Below are positions 5,822 to 6,606 of a DNA stretch of 6,606 nt, piece after piece; within the stretch, counting starts at the first letter, position 1; each line of letters opens with the position of its first letter. The notes under the pieces were generated by a model. The model saw only the letters and a list, made by a program, of their open reading frames with translations, was not told where the DNA came from and made no database searches. Both the position numbers and the translations under genes were made by a program. The DNA lies in assembly GCA_902773395.1 (NCBI GenBank), contig CACYEJ010000460.1, positions 1 through 6,606 on the forward strand, given 5' to 3'. Source of the stretch: an uncultured Ruminococcus sp. GTDB lineage: Bacteria; Bacillota_A; Clostridia; Oscillospirales; Acutalibacteraceae.

Positions 5822-5912
5822 CTGGCAACGCCAGACGAAAAACGCACACCGATTTTTTTGAGTTAGGTGACTTTACCGCCTGCGTCAGAATTTATCCCTA
5901 AGGAGAGGTCAC
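5822..5912 (+). repeat. Interspersed ~90-bp repeat, copy C
   Basis: Copy C lies about 720 bases from copy B in the same orientation. It begins with CTGGC-AAC-GCCAG (5822-5834) and contains CGCACACCGAT, GAGTTAGGTGACTTTACCG, CCTGCGTCA and ATCCCTAAGGAGAGGTCA. It has no 26-bp insertion. Its far end overlaps the last four codons and the stop of the minus-strand gene at 5898-6293. It is between convergent genes, unlike A and B, so the family's position does not track one role in transcription. Confidence 0.85.
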
Positions 5913-6293
5913 CGAAGGATTTTCTCTGTATGTTAATGTGTATGTTTTAGTTTTCAGGTTAAATATATATACATAACAATAATTCAGTTGAATATCCCAG
6001 TCTGAATCATTTATTGCCGCATTAGTTAATGAATAGGTGATTTGAAGTTTTACAAGCGTATCCGGTTTCTTACGCAAATTCTCTGATTTAATCTCAGTCT
6101 TTGACGTTACCATAACAGTTTCAAAGCCGTCTTCTAATACTGTATCTTTTACGGGCTTATCCTCCCACCAAGTATATCTTGTCCTTAAAAAACCTCCGTT
6201 ATCATCAGAAGTATATATCGCATAATTATAAAACGAATCGTCCTCCGGTGTAATTATATTTGATATTTCCTTTAATAATTCATACAAAGTCAT
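5898..6293 (-). CDS. Hypothetical protein, 131 residues, unknown function
   Basis: I do not recognise this protein. It has no signal peptide or membrane segment, so it should be cytoplasmic. The N-terminus (MTLYELLKEISNIITPED) looks like an amphipathic helix; the rest is rich in Tyr, Thr and Asp, with alternating hydrophobic residues suggesting a beta sheet (for example VKLQITYSL at 81-89 and YCYVYIFNLKTKTYTLTY at 105-122). A helix followed by a sheet with a TRYTWWED segment loosely recalls small toxin-immunity proteins of the YezG/DUF600 sort, but this is only an impression. GGGGTG lies five bases before the ATG, and a plausible promoter lies upstream. The last residues (VTSP and stop) are encoded by repeat copy C, so the native C-terminus may have been replaced. 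No toxin gene is next to it in the window. Confidence 0.7.
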   Translation of the reverse strand: MTLYELLKEISNIITPEDDSFYNYAIYTSDDNGGFLRTRYTWWEDKPVKDTVLEDGFETVMVTSKTEIKSENLRKKPDTLVKLQITYSLTNAAINDSDWDIQLNYCYVYIFNLKTKTYTLTYRENPSVTSP

Positions 6294-6327
6294 TGTAACA
6301 CCCCTTATAAAATCACTGTCTTAATAT

Positions 6328-6355
6328 ATTATATACTAATTGTATCATAATTCAA
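6328..6355 (-). promoter_or_regulatory. Promoter of the 131-residue hypothetical gene
   Basis: On the minus strand TTGAAT (6355-6350) is followed after 16 bases by a perfect TATAAT (6333-6328), about 35 bases before the ATG at 6293. This supports the ORF being a real, separately transcribed gene. Confidence 0.65.
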
Positions 6356-6606
6356 CATAGCTTTCAAGGCTTTCAAGGATTGATTTTAAGTTGTGTATCA
6401 AATTATTATGTATTATAAAAGTTTGTTTGATATGTTTCTTTGTGAATTTTAACGTACAATTACTAATAGTTACAATTAAAACAACCGCCCTGAAAATACC
6501 CCTTTGAGCGGCTTATACATGTATTTTTTTGTTTACAATTATTTACTTTGTGTATAAAAAACAATACATTGTGTAATTTTTGGGAAATTAAAAGTTAAAA
6601 TATGGA
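6356..6606. other. AT-rich non-coding stretch to the right edge
   Basis: No reading frame with a ribosome binding site was found here. Visible details are a 9-bp tandem duplication (GCTTTCAAG at 6360-6368 and 6369-6377), a TATCAAA/TTTGATA inverted repeat (6396-6402 and 6426-6432), and a weak hairpin at 6483-6514. A loose TTTACA/TATAAA pair at 6532-6558 with a 15-base gap could be a plus-strand promoter for a gene beyond the edge, where an ATG appears at 6602, but this is not well supported. Confidence 0.45.
6483..6514 (-). terminator. Possible weak terminator read on the minus strand
   Basis: On the minus strand AGCCGC pairs with GCGGTT (6 bp including one G-T wobble) around a 19-base loop and is followed by TTGTTTT. 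It could end a minus-strand transcript arriving from beyond the right edge. No gene end is visible to its right, and the stem is short, so this is a guess. Confidence 0.25.

Noticed and set aside
4894..5912. CRISPR array from the repeated units
   Set aside because: The units are about 90 bp, two are directly abutting with no spacer, and the third is about 720 bp away. No cas genes are present.

Overview
The window looks like a chromosomal segment of an AT-rich, low-GC Gram-positive anaerobe. The best guess is a Ruminococcus-like member of the Oscillospiraceae/Clostridia. This is inferred from strong GGAG-type ribosome binding sites, near-consensus sigma-A promoters, T-tailed hairpin terminators, a short ACT-domain SerA, a clostridial-style SerC and a lipobox-bearing metal-binding lipoprotein. 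No plasmid, phage, CRISPR, tRNA or rRNA signal was seen.

Layout from left to right. (1) 1-599, minus strand: the N-terminal 199 residues of a four-helix membrane protein with a Pro/Gln/Gly tail made of a 15-residue tandem repeat; it runs off the left edge. (2) 722-3579, minus strand: a serine biosynthesis operon with promoter, serC, a small zinc-ribbon ORF of unknown function, serA and a hairpin terminator. (3) 3704-4853, minus strand: a stand-alone zinc/manganese-type ABC-transporter binding lipoprotein with its own promoter and no permease or ATPase gene beside it. (4) 4892-5100: two head-to-tail copies of a ~90-bp repeat between divergent genes. (5) 5112-5721, plus strand: a hotdog acyl-CoA thioesterase with a near-consensus promoter, a long hairpin at the predicted mRNA 5' end and a strong terminator. 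(6) 5822-6355: a third repeat copy, which overlaps the 3' end of a minus-strand gene for a 131-residue protein of unknown function, then that gene's promoter. (7) 6356-6606: AT-rich DNA with no convincing gene.

SerC and SerA catalyse two of the three steps from 3-phosphoglycerate to L-serine; the phosphatase (SerB type) is not in the window. The binding lipoprotein, the thioesterase and the 131-residue protein show no obvious functional link to serine synthesis.

The most unusual content is the interspersed repeat family. It has three same-orientation copies, a leading hairpin whose two arms change together between copies (CTGGC/GCCAG versus CTGCC/GGCAG), an extra hairpin inserted in one copy, and one copy that supplies the last codons of a neighbouring gene.
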